A stretch of DNA of 9,806 bases from Kiritimatiellia bacterium (lineage in GTDB: Bacteria > Verrucomicrobiota > Kiritimatiellia > RFP12 > DVOR01), in assembly GCA_900771325.1 (NCBI GenBank), contig CAAGNN010000028.1:1-9806 (forward strand), given 5' to 3'. Positions 1 to 5,213 of the stretch are shown one piece after another. Position numbers and translations under genes: made by a program. The notes beneath the pieces are model-generated. The model worked only from the letters and a program-made list of their open reading frames with translations, ran no database searches and was not told the origin of the DNA. Each line of letters begins with the position of its first letter. The first letter of the stretch is position 1.

Positions 1-225
1 AAGGGCAAGGGCTGCCGCGTCTGCAAGCAGAGCGGCTGGATTGAGATTGCCGGCGCGGGGATGGTCGATCCGCGCGTCTACGAGCACGTGGGCTACGACC
101 CCGAGCAGGTCTACGGCTACGCCTTCGGCATGGGCGTCGAGCGCATCGCGATGATTAAGTACGGCATCCCCGACATTCGTTTCCTCTACGAGAACGACAT
201 CCGCTTCCTCTCGCAGATGCGCTAA
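1..225 (+). CDS. pheS: Phenylalanine--tRNA ligase alpha subunit, C-terminal part
   Basis: The frame is open from base 1 and stops with TAA at 223-225, giving the last 74 residues of a protein whose family is usually about 340 residues. PheS is the catalytic subunit of the cytoplasmic alpha2beta2 enzyme that charges tRNA-Phe with phenylalanine. The fragment carries the class II synthetase motif 3 region (GYAFGMGVERIAM, followed by KYGIPDIRFLYEND), which forms part of the ATP and amino-acid site, and the preceding WIEIAGAGMVDP strand typical of PheS. The start lies upstream of the window. A strong terminator follows 23 bases after the stop, so pheS is probably the last gene of its transcript. 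pheT is not downstream, so it is either upstream or elsewhere. Identification is from the conserved C-terminal sequence and is firm. Confidence 0.95.
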   Translation, partial: KGKGCRVCKQSGWIEIAGAGMVDPRVYEHVGYDPEQVYGYAFGMGVERIAMIKYGIPDIRFLYENDIRFLSQMR

Positions 226-248
226 TCGGCCCCCCGGCCGCCAAACAA

Positions 249-281
249 GGCCCGCTTCACCTGTGGAGGCGGGCCCTTTTT
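249..281 (+). terminator. Rho-independent terminator after pheS
   Basis: GGCCCGC (249-255) pairs with GCGGGCC (269-275). The intervening bases can extend the stem (CTTCA against TGGAG with one G-T pair), and a run of T occupies 277-281. A second small hairpin, CGGCC/GGCCG around CCCC (227-240), precedes it. The mutY start codon at 287 lies only five bases beyond the T-run. Confidence 0.85.
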
Positions 282-286
282 GCAAA

Positions 287-1309
287 ATGACCCCGCCCCC
301 TGCCCCCATCGCCCTCGCCGAGAGCTTCGCCGCCCTCCTCGCCTGGTACCGCGCCAACAAGCGCGAAATGCCCTGGCGCGGCCACCCCGATCCCTACGCC
401 GTCTGGGTCAGCGAAATTATGCTCCAGCAGACCCAGGTCGAGACCGTTCGCCCCTACTTCGCGCGCTTCCTCGCCGCCTTCCCCACCATCGCCGCCCTCG
501 CCGCCGCCGAAGACGACCCCCTCCTCAAAGCTTGGGAGGGCCTGGGCTATTACACCCGCGTGCGCAACCTCCGCAAGGCCGCCCGTCTTCTCGTTGCCGA
601 GAACGCTGGCTGCCTCCCAACCACCTCCGCCGAACTCGCCAAACTGCCCGGGATTGGCCCCTACACCGCTGCCGCCATCGCCAGTATCTGCTTTGGCGAA
701 GCGGTCCCCGTCGTCGATGGGAACGTCATTCGCGTCTTCGCCCGCCACAACGCCTTGCCCGACGACTTCTCCGCCCAACCGCCCCGCCGCGCCCTCGCCG
801 CCTGGCTCACCCCCTTCATCCAAGCCTCCGGCTCCCCCTCCGACTTCAACCAGGCGATGATGGAGCTCGGCGCCCTCCTCTGCTCGCCCCACCGTCCCGA
901 TTGCGCCGCCTGCCCCCTCCGCGCCACCTGCCGCGCCGCCGCCGAGGGCACGCAGCTCGACTTCCCCCGCCCCTCTCCCAAGAAGCCCCTTCCCACCCGC
1001 CGCCAAAAGGTCCTCCTCCTGCGCAACACTGCTGGTGCCCTCCTCCTCGCCCGCCACCCCGGCGAACGCCTCCTCGCTGGCTTCTGGGAGCTCCCCCAAC
1101 TCGATGCCCTCCCCTTTCCCCTCCCCGCCAAACCCCGCCGCCACAGCACCTACCGCCAAACCTTCACCCACTTCCACCTCCACCAAACCATCTACGCCGC
1201 GCCCCCCGTCCCCCCCGTCTCCCTCCCCGACACCTTCACTTGGGCCCCCGATCCCTCCGCCCTTCCCCTCACCACCGCCACCCGCAAAATCCTCGCCGCC
1301 GATAGATAA
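287..1309 (+). CDS. mutY: Adenine DNA glycosylase MutY
   Basis: A 340-residue base-excision repair enzyme that removes adenine mispaired with 8-oxoguanine. Visible in order: the N-terminal PWRGHPDPYAVWVSEIMLQQT block with catalytic Glu43, the helix-hairpin-helix LPGIGPYTA near 120-128, VVDGNV with catalytic Asp144, and a [4Fe-4S] cysteine set C199-x6-C206-x2-C209-x5-C215. A C-terminal 8-oxoG-recognising NUDIX-like domain follows from about 240 (FWELPQL at 266, FTHFH at 293). Length is normal for the family. The ATG at 287 is chosen because the upstream GTG at 263 lies inside the terminator stem and would add eight unconserved residues. No well-spaced ribosome binding site is visible; the nearest GGAGG (265-269) is 17 bases away and inside the hairpin. 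Expression may depend on readthrough from pheS or an unseen promoter. Nothing in the catalytic machinery is missing. Confidence 0.95.
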   Translation: MTPPPAPIALAESFAALLAWYRANKREMPWRGHPDPYAVWVSEIMLQQTQVETVRPYFARFLAAFPTIAALAAAEDDPLLKAWEGLGYYTRVRNLRKAARLLVAENAGCLPTTSAELAKLPGIGPYTAAAIASICFGEAVPVVDGNVIRVFARHNALPDDFSAQPPRRALAAWLTPFIQASGSPSDFNQAMMELGALLCSPHRPDCAACPLRATCRAAAEGTQLDFPRPSPKKPLPTRRQKVLLLRNTAGALLLARHPGERLLAGFWELPQLDALPFPLPAKPRRHSTYRQTFTHFHLHQTIYAAPPVPPVSLPDTFTWAPDPSALPLTTATRKILAADR

Positions 1310-1342
1310 GGCGGGGTAGGGAGGGGGAAGCGAAGAGGTGGA

Positions 1343-1425
1343 TGATGTGGGAGCTTCTCGCCCCCACACCCCTCGGGAGCGTGGGACGCTCCACCCCGGC
1401 CGAAGCGCCCTCCGGGCCCTTCGGC
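1343..1425 (-). repeat. Three-hairpin repeat element, copy A
   Basis: An 83-bp unit that recurs, reverse-complemented, at 1934-2016 with 76 of 83 identical positions and no gaps. It contains three stem-loops: 1347-1367 (8-bp stem, 5-base loop), 1376-1392 (perfect GGAGCGT/ACGCTCC around GGG) and 1399-1425 (12-bp arms, 3-base loop, one mismatch). Read on the minus strand, the first stem has a G-T wobble where the plus strand would have an A-C mismatch, so the minus strand is taken as the sense of this copy. It begins 34 bases after the mutY stop. It resembles REP/BIME-type extragenic elements; no transposase is present in the window. Confidence 0.8.
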
Positions 1426-1498
1426 ATTGGCAGTCCCCGGCATTGCCCATTTTGCAGGCCGCCGTCCCTGGTGTCCCTCCGCCCTCCTCTAAATGCCA

Positions 1499-1531
1499 TT
1501 TCAGTTGGTTAGTGCCACTAACCAACTGAAA
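1499..1531. repeat. Perfect 33-bp palindrome (P1)
   Basis: The arms TTTCAGTTGGTTAGTG (1499-1514) and CACTAACCAACTGAAA (1516-1531) are exact reverse complements around a single C. It is clearly more AT-rich than its surroundings. It could be an operator, a cruciform-forming site or the upstream module of the neighbouring hairpin element; the sequence does not decide between these. Confidence 0.85.
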
Positions 1532-1560
1532 CGCCAAGTTCAGCAGCGCCCCCCGCTTTT

Positions 1561-1758
1561 CGCATCCGTCCCGGGTTGACCTCGCATCCGCCCCGGGTTG
1601 ACCTCGCATCCGCCCCGGGTTGACCTCGCATCCGCCCCGGGTTGACCTTGGACCCGCCCCGGGTTGACCTTGGACCCGCCCCGGGTTGACCTCGGACCCG
1701 CCCCGGGTTGACCCCCGACCCGCCCCGGGTTGACCCCCGACCCGCCCCGGGTTCGCTT
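1561..1758. repeat. Tandem array, nine copies of a 22-bp unit
   Basis: Nine head-to-tail 22-bp units with no length variation. The conserved core is CCGCCCCGGGTTGACC, present in seven units; unit 1 has one T substitution and unit 9 ends in GGGTTCGCTT. Variants are ordered: units 1-4 begin CGCATCCG, units 5-6 TGGACCCG, unit 7 CGGACCCG, units 8-9 CCGACCCG. This block order is what slipped-strand or recombinational expansion would leave. There are no unique spacers, so it is not a CRISPR. The unit length is close to two helical turns, placing each TTGAC on about the same face of the DNA. Confidence 0.92.
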
Positions 1759-1773
1759 TGGGCCCGGGGCGGG
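1741..1773. repeat. Stem-loop closing the tandem array
   Basis: CCCGCCCCGGG (1741-1751) in the last array unit is exactly complementary to CCCGGGGCGGG (1763-1773) across an 11-base loop. The right arm is an inverted copy of the array core placed just past its end. There is no T-run, so it is not a classical terminator. Confidence 0.7.
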
Positions 1774-1901
1774 CCCTCCTCGGAGTCGGGCCGGTGCGCG
1801 GTGTGCCAAAACCTGCTCCAACCGGCCTTCCGAGCGGCCTAGACCCGTGTCCGCCCCGCTCGTCTCTCCCGCTTCAATCGGCCTTTCTTGGCCCGCAGAC
1901 C

Positions 1902-1918
1902 GTTCATTAGTAATGAAC
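1902..1918. repeat. Perfect 17-bp palindrome (P2)
   Basis: GTTCATTA (1902-1909) and TAATGAAC (1911-1918) are exact reverse complements around a central G. It lies 15 bases before element copy B, on the same side of it as palindrome P1 is of copy A when each is read in its own direction. Confidence 0.75.
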
Positions 1919-1933
1919 ATTCTGCCCGCCAAA

Positions 1934-2016
1934 GCCGGCGTGCCCGGAGGGCGCGTCGGCCGGGGTGGAGCGTCCCACGCTCCCGGGGGGTGTGGGGGCG
2001 AGGAGCCCCCACATCA
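1934..2016 (+). repeat. Three-hairpin repeat element, copy B
   Basis: Inverted partner of the copy at 1343-1425. The stems are 1934-1960 (12 pairs including two G-T, loop GGA), 1967-1983 (seven perfect pairs, loop CCC) and 1992-2012 (eight perfect pairs, loop GAGGA). On the plus strand all arms pair fully once G-T pairs are allowed. It ends 46 bases before the -35 box of the following promoter. Confidence 0.8.
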
Positions 2017-2062
2017 GCGAGTGCACATCCCCCCACATCAGCTCACCGCTCAATCTTTCCAC

Positions 2063-2091
2063 TTGACTTGATGGGGGGGGGGATGTATACT
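2063..2091 (+). promoter_or_regulatory. Sigma70-type promoter with a G10 tract in its spacer
   Basis: TTGACT (2063-2068) and TATACT (2086-2091) are separated by exactly 17 bases, each one base from consensus. Ten consecutive G (2073-2082) fill most of the spacer. Slippage in such a run would change the spacing of the two boxes and hence promoter strength, as is established for the poly-G spacer of Neisseria meningitidis porA. Transcription would begin near 2098, leaving a leader of roughly 67 bases before the ATG at 2165. Confidence 0.85.
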
Positions 2092-2113
2092 AGCGGCGTT
2101 CTTTTGAGAGGTC

Positions 2114-2136
2114 CTTTCGGCGGCGGTCGCCGGAGG
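2114..2136 (+). promoter_or_regulatory. 5' leader hairpin of the PEP-CTERM-like gene
   Basis: CGGCG (2118-2122) pairs with CGCCG (2128-2132) around GCGGT. The stem extends outward by four more pairs, two of them G-T (2114-2117 with 2133-2136). It lies inside the predicted leader, ending 14 bases before the AAGGAGG ribosome binding site, which it leaves exposed. It could stabilise the mRNA; I see no riboswitch pattern. Confidence 0.4.
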
Positions 2137-2164
2137 CAGTCTCGGTTTAAAAGGAGGAACGCGT

Positions 2165-2749
2165 ATGAAGAAGCTTGTTTTACTGGTTGTCGCTGCGTTT
2201 GCAGCCCTATCGCTCCAGGCAATCACGATTGAATGGAGCAACTTGACGCTCGGTGGCCCGGACAACTCCGGCAAGCCGGGTGTCGGACCGGGTTATTGCG
2301 GTCTATTCCTTGTTGCCGGTGACGGCAGCACCTTGACGCGCGAGAAATTGAATACCGCGATTACGGTTGATAGTGGCAATACGACTGCGACATTGCATTC
2401 CTCGCTCGGGGCACTGGCACAGGTGAATGTTAGCGGTTCTAATACCTACGGAGATTTGGGGGCGAGCAAGCCGGTGACACTCGATCCCTTCTCGACGACC
2501 TTCGACTTGACGGGCGACACGGTCACCTTTGTCCTCTATAACAAGTGGAATCTGGGGGCCAATGATTCCTCCGCCGGTTATGCCTTGCTGACGGTGTGGG
2601 GGCTTGAGGCGGATACAACCGTTGACCTCTCGGGCACGAAGCTGGAGTGGTCCAAGAATAAGGTCAATCAAACGACGGTGCCTGAGCCGACGGTGTTGGC
2701 GCTGTTGGCGCTGGGCGTGGCCGGGGTGGCGTTGCGCCGCCGGGCCTAA
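2165..2749 (+). CDS. Small exported protein with PEP-CTERM-type sorting tail
   Basis: A 194-residue protein of unknown function built for export and surface sorting. Residues 1-19 (MKKLVLLVVAAFAALSLQA) form a typical signal peptide with an A-x-A-like cleavage site. The middle (20-170) is rich in Thr, Ser, Gly and Asn and looks all-beta, with one cysteine (45). The C-terminus has the three-part PEP-CTERM arrangement: VPEP at 172-175, a hydrophobic segment of about 15 residues, and a terminal RRRA. In known systems an exosortase recognises this tail; none is encoded in the window. AAGGAGG (2151-2157) sits seven bases before the ATG and fixes the start. The gene has its own promoter and terminator, so it is monocistronic, and its codon use is less GC-biased than its neighbours. 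The core resembles no family I can name. Confidence 0.85.
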   Translation: MKKLVLLVVAAFAALSLQAITIEWSNLTLGGPDNSGKPGVGPGYCGLFLVAGDGSTLTREKLNTAITVDSGNTTATLHSSLGALAQVNVSGSNTYGDLGASKPVTLDPFSTTFDLTGDTVTFVLYNKWNLGANDSSAGYALLTVWGLEADTTVDLSGTKLEWSKNKVNQTTVPEPTVLALLALGVAGVALRRRA

Positions 2750-2772
2750 CGGGGCGCTCGCCCTCTCATCCG

Positions 2773-2806
2773 AACGCGGGTCGATCTCGGCCCGCGTTTT
2801 GTTTTT
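2773..2806 (+). terminator. Rho-independent terminator after the PEP-CTERM-like gene
   Basis: AACGCGGG (2773-2780) pairs with CCCGCGTT (2791-2798) across a ten-base loop, followed by a T-rich tract to 2806 broken by one G. It starts 23 bases after the stop codon. Confidence 0.85.
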
Positions 2807-2869
2807 GGGAAGCGCACCGCGCACTCCGCTCACCGTTCACCGTTCATACGAGCGTAGCGAGCCTCAGCG

Positions 2870-2903
2870 CACCCTTATCCCGGAAATTTCCGGGATAAGG
2901 GTG
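2870..2903. repeat. Perfect 34-bp palindrome (P3)
   Basis: Arms 2870-2886 (CACCCTTATCCCGGAAA) and 2887-2903 are exact reverse complements with no unpaired centre. As RNA it would fold into a stem of about 14-15 pairs. No T-run follows on either side, so a standard terminator is unlikely. Just before it the word CACCGTT is repeated twice in tandem (2831-2844). Confidence 0.85.
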
Positions 2904-2917
2904 ATGTTAGCTACGGT

Positions 2918-2946
2918 TTGCATTGTTGGTGGCGGTATGGTATCGT
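2918..2946 (+). promoter_or_regulatory. Possible weak promoter of the exported-protein operon
   Basis: TTGCAT (2918-2923), a 17-base gap and TATCGT (2941-2946) match the two boxes at three and four of six positions. The last base of the -10 candidate is seven bases before the ATG at 2954, so transcription would start at or next to the start codon. The same spacing is seen before the exonuclease gene. Weak on its own. Confidence 0.35.
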
Positions 2947-2953
2947 TCTAGGT

Positions 2954-3583
2954 ATGAGAACGGTGCTGATAGGGCTTTTGTGTGGCGCGGCGGCGGTGGC
3001 GGTGGCCGGGTTGGTGGCCTGTCCGGATTGCGGACGGGAGGTGTCGGCGCGCGCGGTGTGGTGCCCGGGGTGCGGGTGCCCGGGGGAGGCGATTGCCGAG
3101 GCGGCCCGGGCGAAGGCCGAGGCCGAGGCGCCGAAGCCGCCGGCGGCGGTGCTGGAGGGGGTGAGCGACCGGGGGGCCTTCGCGTTGTGGTCGGTGAGCG
3201 TGGCGGGGAAGGCGTATCTCTTGGCGGACTTGGCGGAGGTGGAGGGGGTGCGGACGCTGCTGGTCTCCAATGCGGTGCACCAGGTGGCGGTGGACTACCG
3301 CGCGCCGAAGGTGGCCGGGGAGGCGCCGTGGGTGCTTTTCGAGACGCCGCCGGCAACGAATATCCTCTTCCGCGCGGAGGTGCCGCGCGTGGTGGGGCGT
3401 TGGGGCGGGGAGGCGCGTGCGTTAGAGGCGTTGCCGCCGCCGGAGCGGTGGCAGGCCATTTCGCCGCGTCAGTTGCGCGAGGAGGGGGCCAAGTGGCGCG
3501 CCGGCGAGCGCGACCCTGCCGCCTTTAAGCATCCATTCTATCAGGCAAAGGCTCGGATTGAGCAGGAGGAGAGAGATGACTAA
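2954..3583 (+). CDS. Exported or membrane-anchored zinc-ribbon protein
   Basis: A 209-residue protein, first of a three-gene operon. Residues 1-22 are a hydrophobic N-terminal segment (signal peptide or anchor). Directly after it comes a zinc-ribbon pattern, CPDC at 23-26 and CPGC at 37-40, separated by ten residues. An Ala/Glu-rich linker (46-66) follows, then a soluble region (67-209) of mixed strand and helix with no recognised family, ending in a charged helix. L-V-A-C at 20-23 also fits a lipobox, so Cys23 could be a lipidated residue instead of a zinc ligand. The ATG at 2954 is preferred over a TTG at 2918 because the signal segment starts there; no ribosome binding site is visible, consistent with a leaderless mRNA. 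The stop overlaps the next gene's start by eight bases, implying translational coupling. The function is unknown. Confidence 0.75.
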   Translation: MRTVLIGLLCGAAAVAVAGLVACPDCGREVSARAVWCPGCGCPGEAIAEAARAKAEAEAPKPPAAVLEGVSDRGAFALWSVSVAGKAYLLADLAEVEGVRTLLVSNAVHQVAVDYRAPKVAGEAPWVLFETPPATNILFRAEVPRVVGRWGGEARALEALPPPERWQAISPRQLREEGAKWRAGERDPAAFKHPFYQAKARIEQEERDD

Positions 3584-5213
3584 ATCGTTGCTTTGGGTTG
3601 TCGGCGGATGTTGTCTGGGGGCGCTGCTACGCGCCACGCCGCCGGAGATTACCAACGTGCAGGCCGCTCAGCGCGAGGGGACGAAGTTGGTGGATATCAC
3701 CTACGATGCCGCAGACGCGGATGGCGACCTGCTTAAGGTGCGCGTAGAGATCTCGGATAACGATGGGCGCGTCTACTCGGTGCCCGCCTTTACCTTCACC
3801 GGCGACATCGGTGAGGGGATTGTCCCCGGCGAGGGCAAGCATATTGTCTGGGATGCCGGCACGGACTGGGATGGCGAATACTCCGACCAGATGCGCGTCA
3901 AGGTCTTTGCCATCGATGCCAAGGGCTTTCCGGGGATGGAGTGGGGGAACGAGGTCCCGCCCGGCGGTTTCCTGCTCGGCCAAGACGGCGGCGCGGAGGG
4001 GAGCGGTCCCTCCCGCCACGTGAATATCCCGTGGTCCTACTGGCTCACCAAGTACGAAGTGACCCGCCAGCAATACTGCGACTTCCTCAACCAAGCCTAC
4101 GTCTCGGGATTGGTCTACATCAACTCGGGAAGAACCAGGGTCTACCTTAACCAGTCGGCTGATGATAGAAGTACCTTCTATTATGGGGATGAAGTGTGCT
4201 CAATTGGCGACGACTGCGCCCTTCGCTGGAATGTGAACAACTTCGAGGTGGTGGGTGACAAGGGAAGCCACCCGATGTTCGTCACCTGGTATGGCGCACT
4301 GCTCTTCTGCCGCTTTTATGGCTACGACCTCCCCACTGAAGCCGAATGGGAGAAGGCCGCGCGCGGCCCGGACAACGATGATGAGAACGAGCACCTTCTC
4401 TATCCCTGGGGTAACGAGGTCTCAACTGCCTATGCGTGCACCTCGGGGACTAAGCCCGTGGGCTACTATGACGGGAACCAAACGCCGATGGGCCCGGACA
4501 CCATCAACGGCTACGGGATCTACGATGTCATCGGCAATGCGACCGAGTGGACCCGAACCTCCAATTACACAATCACTTCCTATCCGCAACAAGAAGACTT
4601 ACTTGAAACGAGACACAGTGAACTCTTGCGAGATAACAAGATATATCGGAGTTCTGGAAGTCAGGCGATTTACTGGCGCTCCTACGAGGTCCCAGGCAGT
4701 GTTAGTTCTATGAAGGGTTTTCGCCCCATTCGTCGCCTAGGAGCCACGGACTGGCCCGATGTAATGGCTCAAGCAACGCTTGCCGTCTCGGAGAACTTCG
4801 ATACCTGGGCGTTAAAGGAATCTGGCGAGAAGACGGTGACGACGGCGGCGGGGAATTGGAAGCTGAGTTATTACTTCTTTGTAAACGAGCAAGGTGTTGA
4901 TGGAAGCCGAGCGCTTTATACAGGATCTAGTAGTTATCGTCTGAGCCTTTACTTCCCGGCGTTGGCCGACCAGCTCTGCTTTGTGCGCCTCAAAGCGAAG
5001 AATACTTACTCGTCCTCGAGAACCCTCTATGTTGAGTGCGACTTGGGTTATGTGGCCTCGGTGACCTTGCCGGCGAAGATGAGTAAATTTCGGACCTTTA
5101 CCTTGCCGGTGAAGCCGAAGGGGAGCAATTACCGTCTCTATGTGAGCGGAGATTATGTCACCATCGACGACTTGGAGTTGTGGACGGTGCCGAAGGAGGC
5201 TGAGGCGGAATGA
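3576..5213 (+). CDS. Secreted FGE/SUMF1-fold protein lacking catalytic cysteines
   Basis: A 545-residue protein. Residues 1-20 are a signal peptide; 21-115 an Ig-like beta domain (TYDAADADGD, WDAGTDWDGEY); 120-388 a formylglycine-generating-enzyme-type domain with its hallmark blocks: LTKYEVTRQQY (157-167), SHPMFVTWYGALLFCRFYG (231-249), LPTEAEWEKAARG (252-264), YPWGNE (276-281), NGYGIYDVIGNATEWT (311-326) and GFRPIRR (381-387). Residues 395-545 form a further beta-sandwich-like domain. Active FGEs carry a cysteine pair in the stretch before GFR; here that stretch (357-380, ending ...YWRSYEVPGSVSSMK) has none, so sulfatase activation is unlikely and a binding or structural role is more likely. 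The start at 3576 follows GGAGG (3565-3569) by six bases; it overlaps the upstream stop, and the stop overlaps the next ATG. Some internal segments use AT-rich codons unlike the rest. Confidence 0.88.
   Translation: MTKSLLWVVGGCCLGALLRATPPEITNVQAAQREGTKLVDITYDAADADGDLLKVRVEISDNDGRVYSVPAFTFTGDIGEGIVPGEGKHIVWDAGTDWDGEYSDQMRVKVFAIDAKGFPGMEWGNEVPPGGFLLGQDGGAEGSGPSRHVNIPWSYWLTKYEVTRQQYCDFLNQAYVSGLVYINSGRTRVYLNQSADDRSTFYYGDEVCSIGDDCALRWNVNNFEVVGDKGSHPMFVTWYGALLFCRFYGYDLPTEAEWEKAARGPDNDDENEHLLYPWGNEVSTAYACTSGTKPVGYYDGNQTPMGPDTINGYGIYDVIGNATEWTRTSNYTITSYPQQEDLLETRHSELLRDNKIYRSSGSQAIYWRSYEVPGSVSSMKGFRPIRRLGATDWPDVMAQATLAVSENFDTWALKESGEKTVTTAAGNWKLSYYFFVNEQGVDGSRALYTGSSSYRLSLYFPALADQLCFVRLKAKNTYSSSRTLYVECDLGYVASVTLPAKMSKFRTFTLPVKPKGSNYRLYVSGDYVTIDDLELWTVPKEAEAE

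Larger units (their letters stand above)
1310..2062. other. Gene-free, structure-rich intergenic region
   Basis: Between mutY and the next promoter I find no credible gene. Reading frames here stay open on both strands only because GC-rich repeats lack stop codons; they have no ribosome binding site and no recognisable protein. In order the region holds hairpin element copy A, a spacer (1426-1498) with the word GGCATTG twice, a 33-bp palindrome, the 22-bp tandem array with a closing stem-loop, an unremarkable stretch (1774-1901), a 17-bp palindrome, and element copy B in opposite orientation. The word CCCCACATCAGC occurs at the edge of copy B and again just downstream near 2031-2042. Confidence 0.8.

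Noticed and set aside
257..1609. A 450-codon open frame on the minus strand across mutY
   Set aside because: It is the antisense of a GC-rich gene with C/G-biased third positions, has a low-complexity Gly/Glu-rich product and no ribosome binding site. mutY on the plus strand is intact with all motifs.
1561..1758. CRISPR array
   Set aside because: The repeats are head to tail with no spacers, and no cas gene is present.
1540..1932. A minus-strand frame encoding a 22-residue peptide repeat
   Set aside because: Three 22-bp units make 66 bases, so any array without stops gives a 22-residue repeat in every frame. There is no start signal and no non-repeat domain.
1888..2232. A plus-strand frame containing the peptide WSVPRSRGVWG, also seen in a minus-strand frame near 1380
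   Set aside because: Both are translations of the same hairpin element in its own sense. The frame runs through the promoter and into the PEP-CTERM-like gene out of phase. It is likely to be annotated by mistake as a hypothetical protein.
2870..2903. The 34-bp palindrome as a rho-independent terminator
   Set aside because: No T-run follows on either strand, and a better terminator already lies at 2773-2806.
4640..4740. Variable region of a diversity-generating retroelement target at the end of the FGE-like domain
   Set aside because: FGE-fold proteins are frequent targets, but no template repeat or reverse transcriptase is in the window, and the AT-rich stretch is not confined to adenine-rich AAY-type codons.
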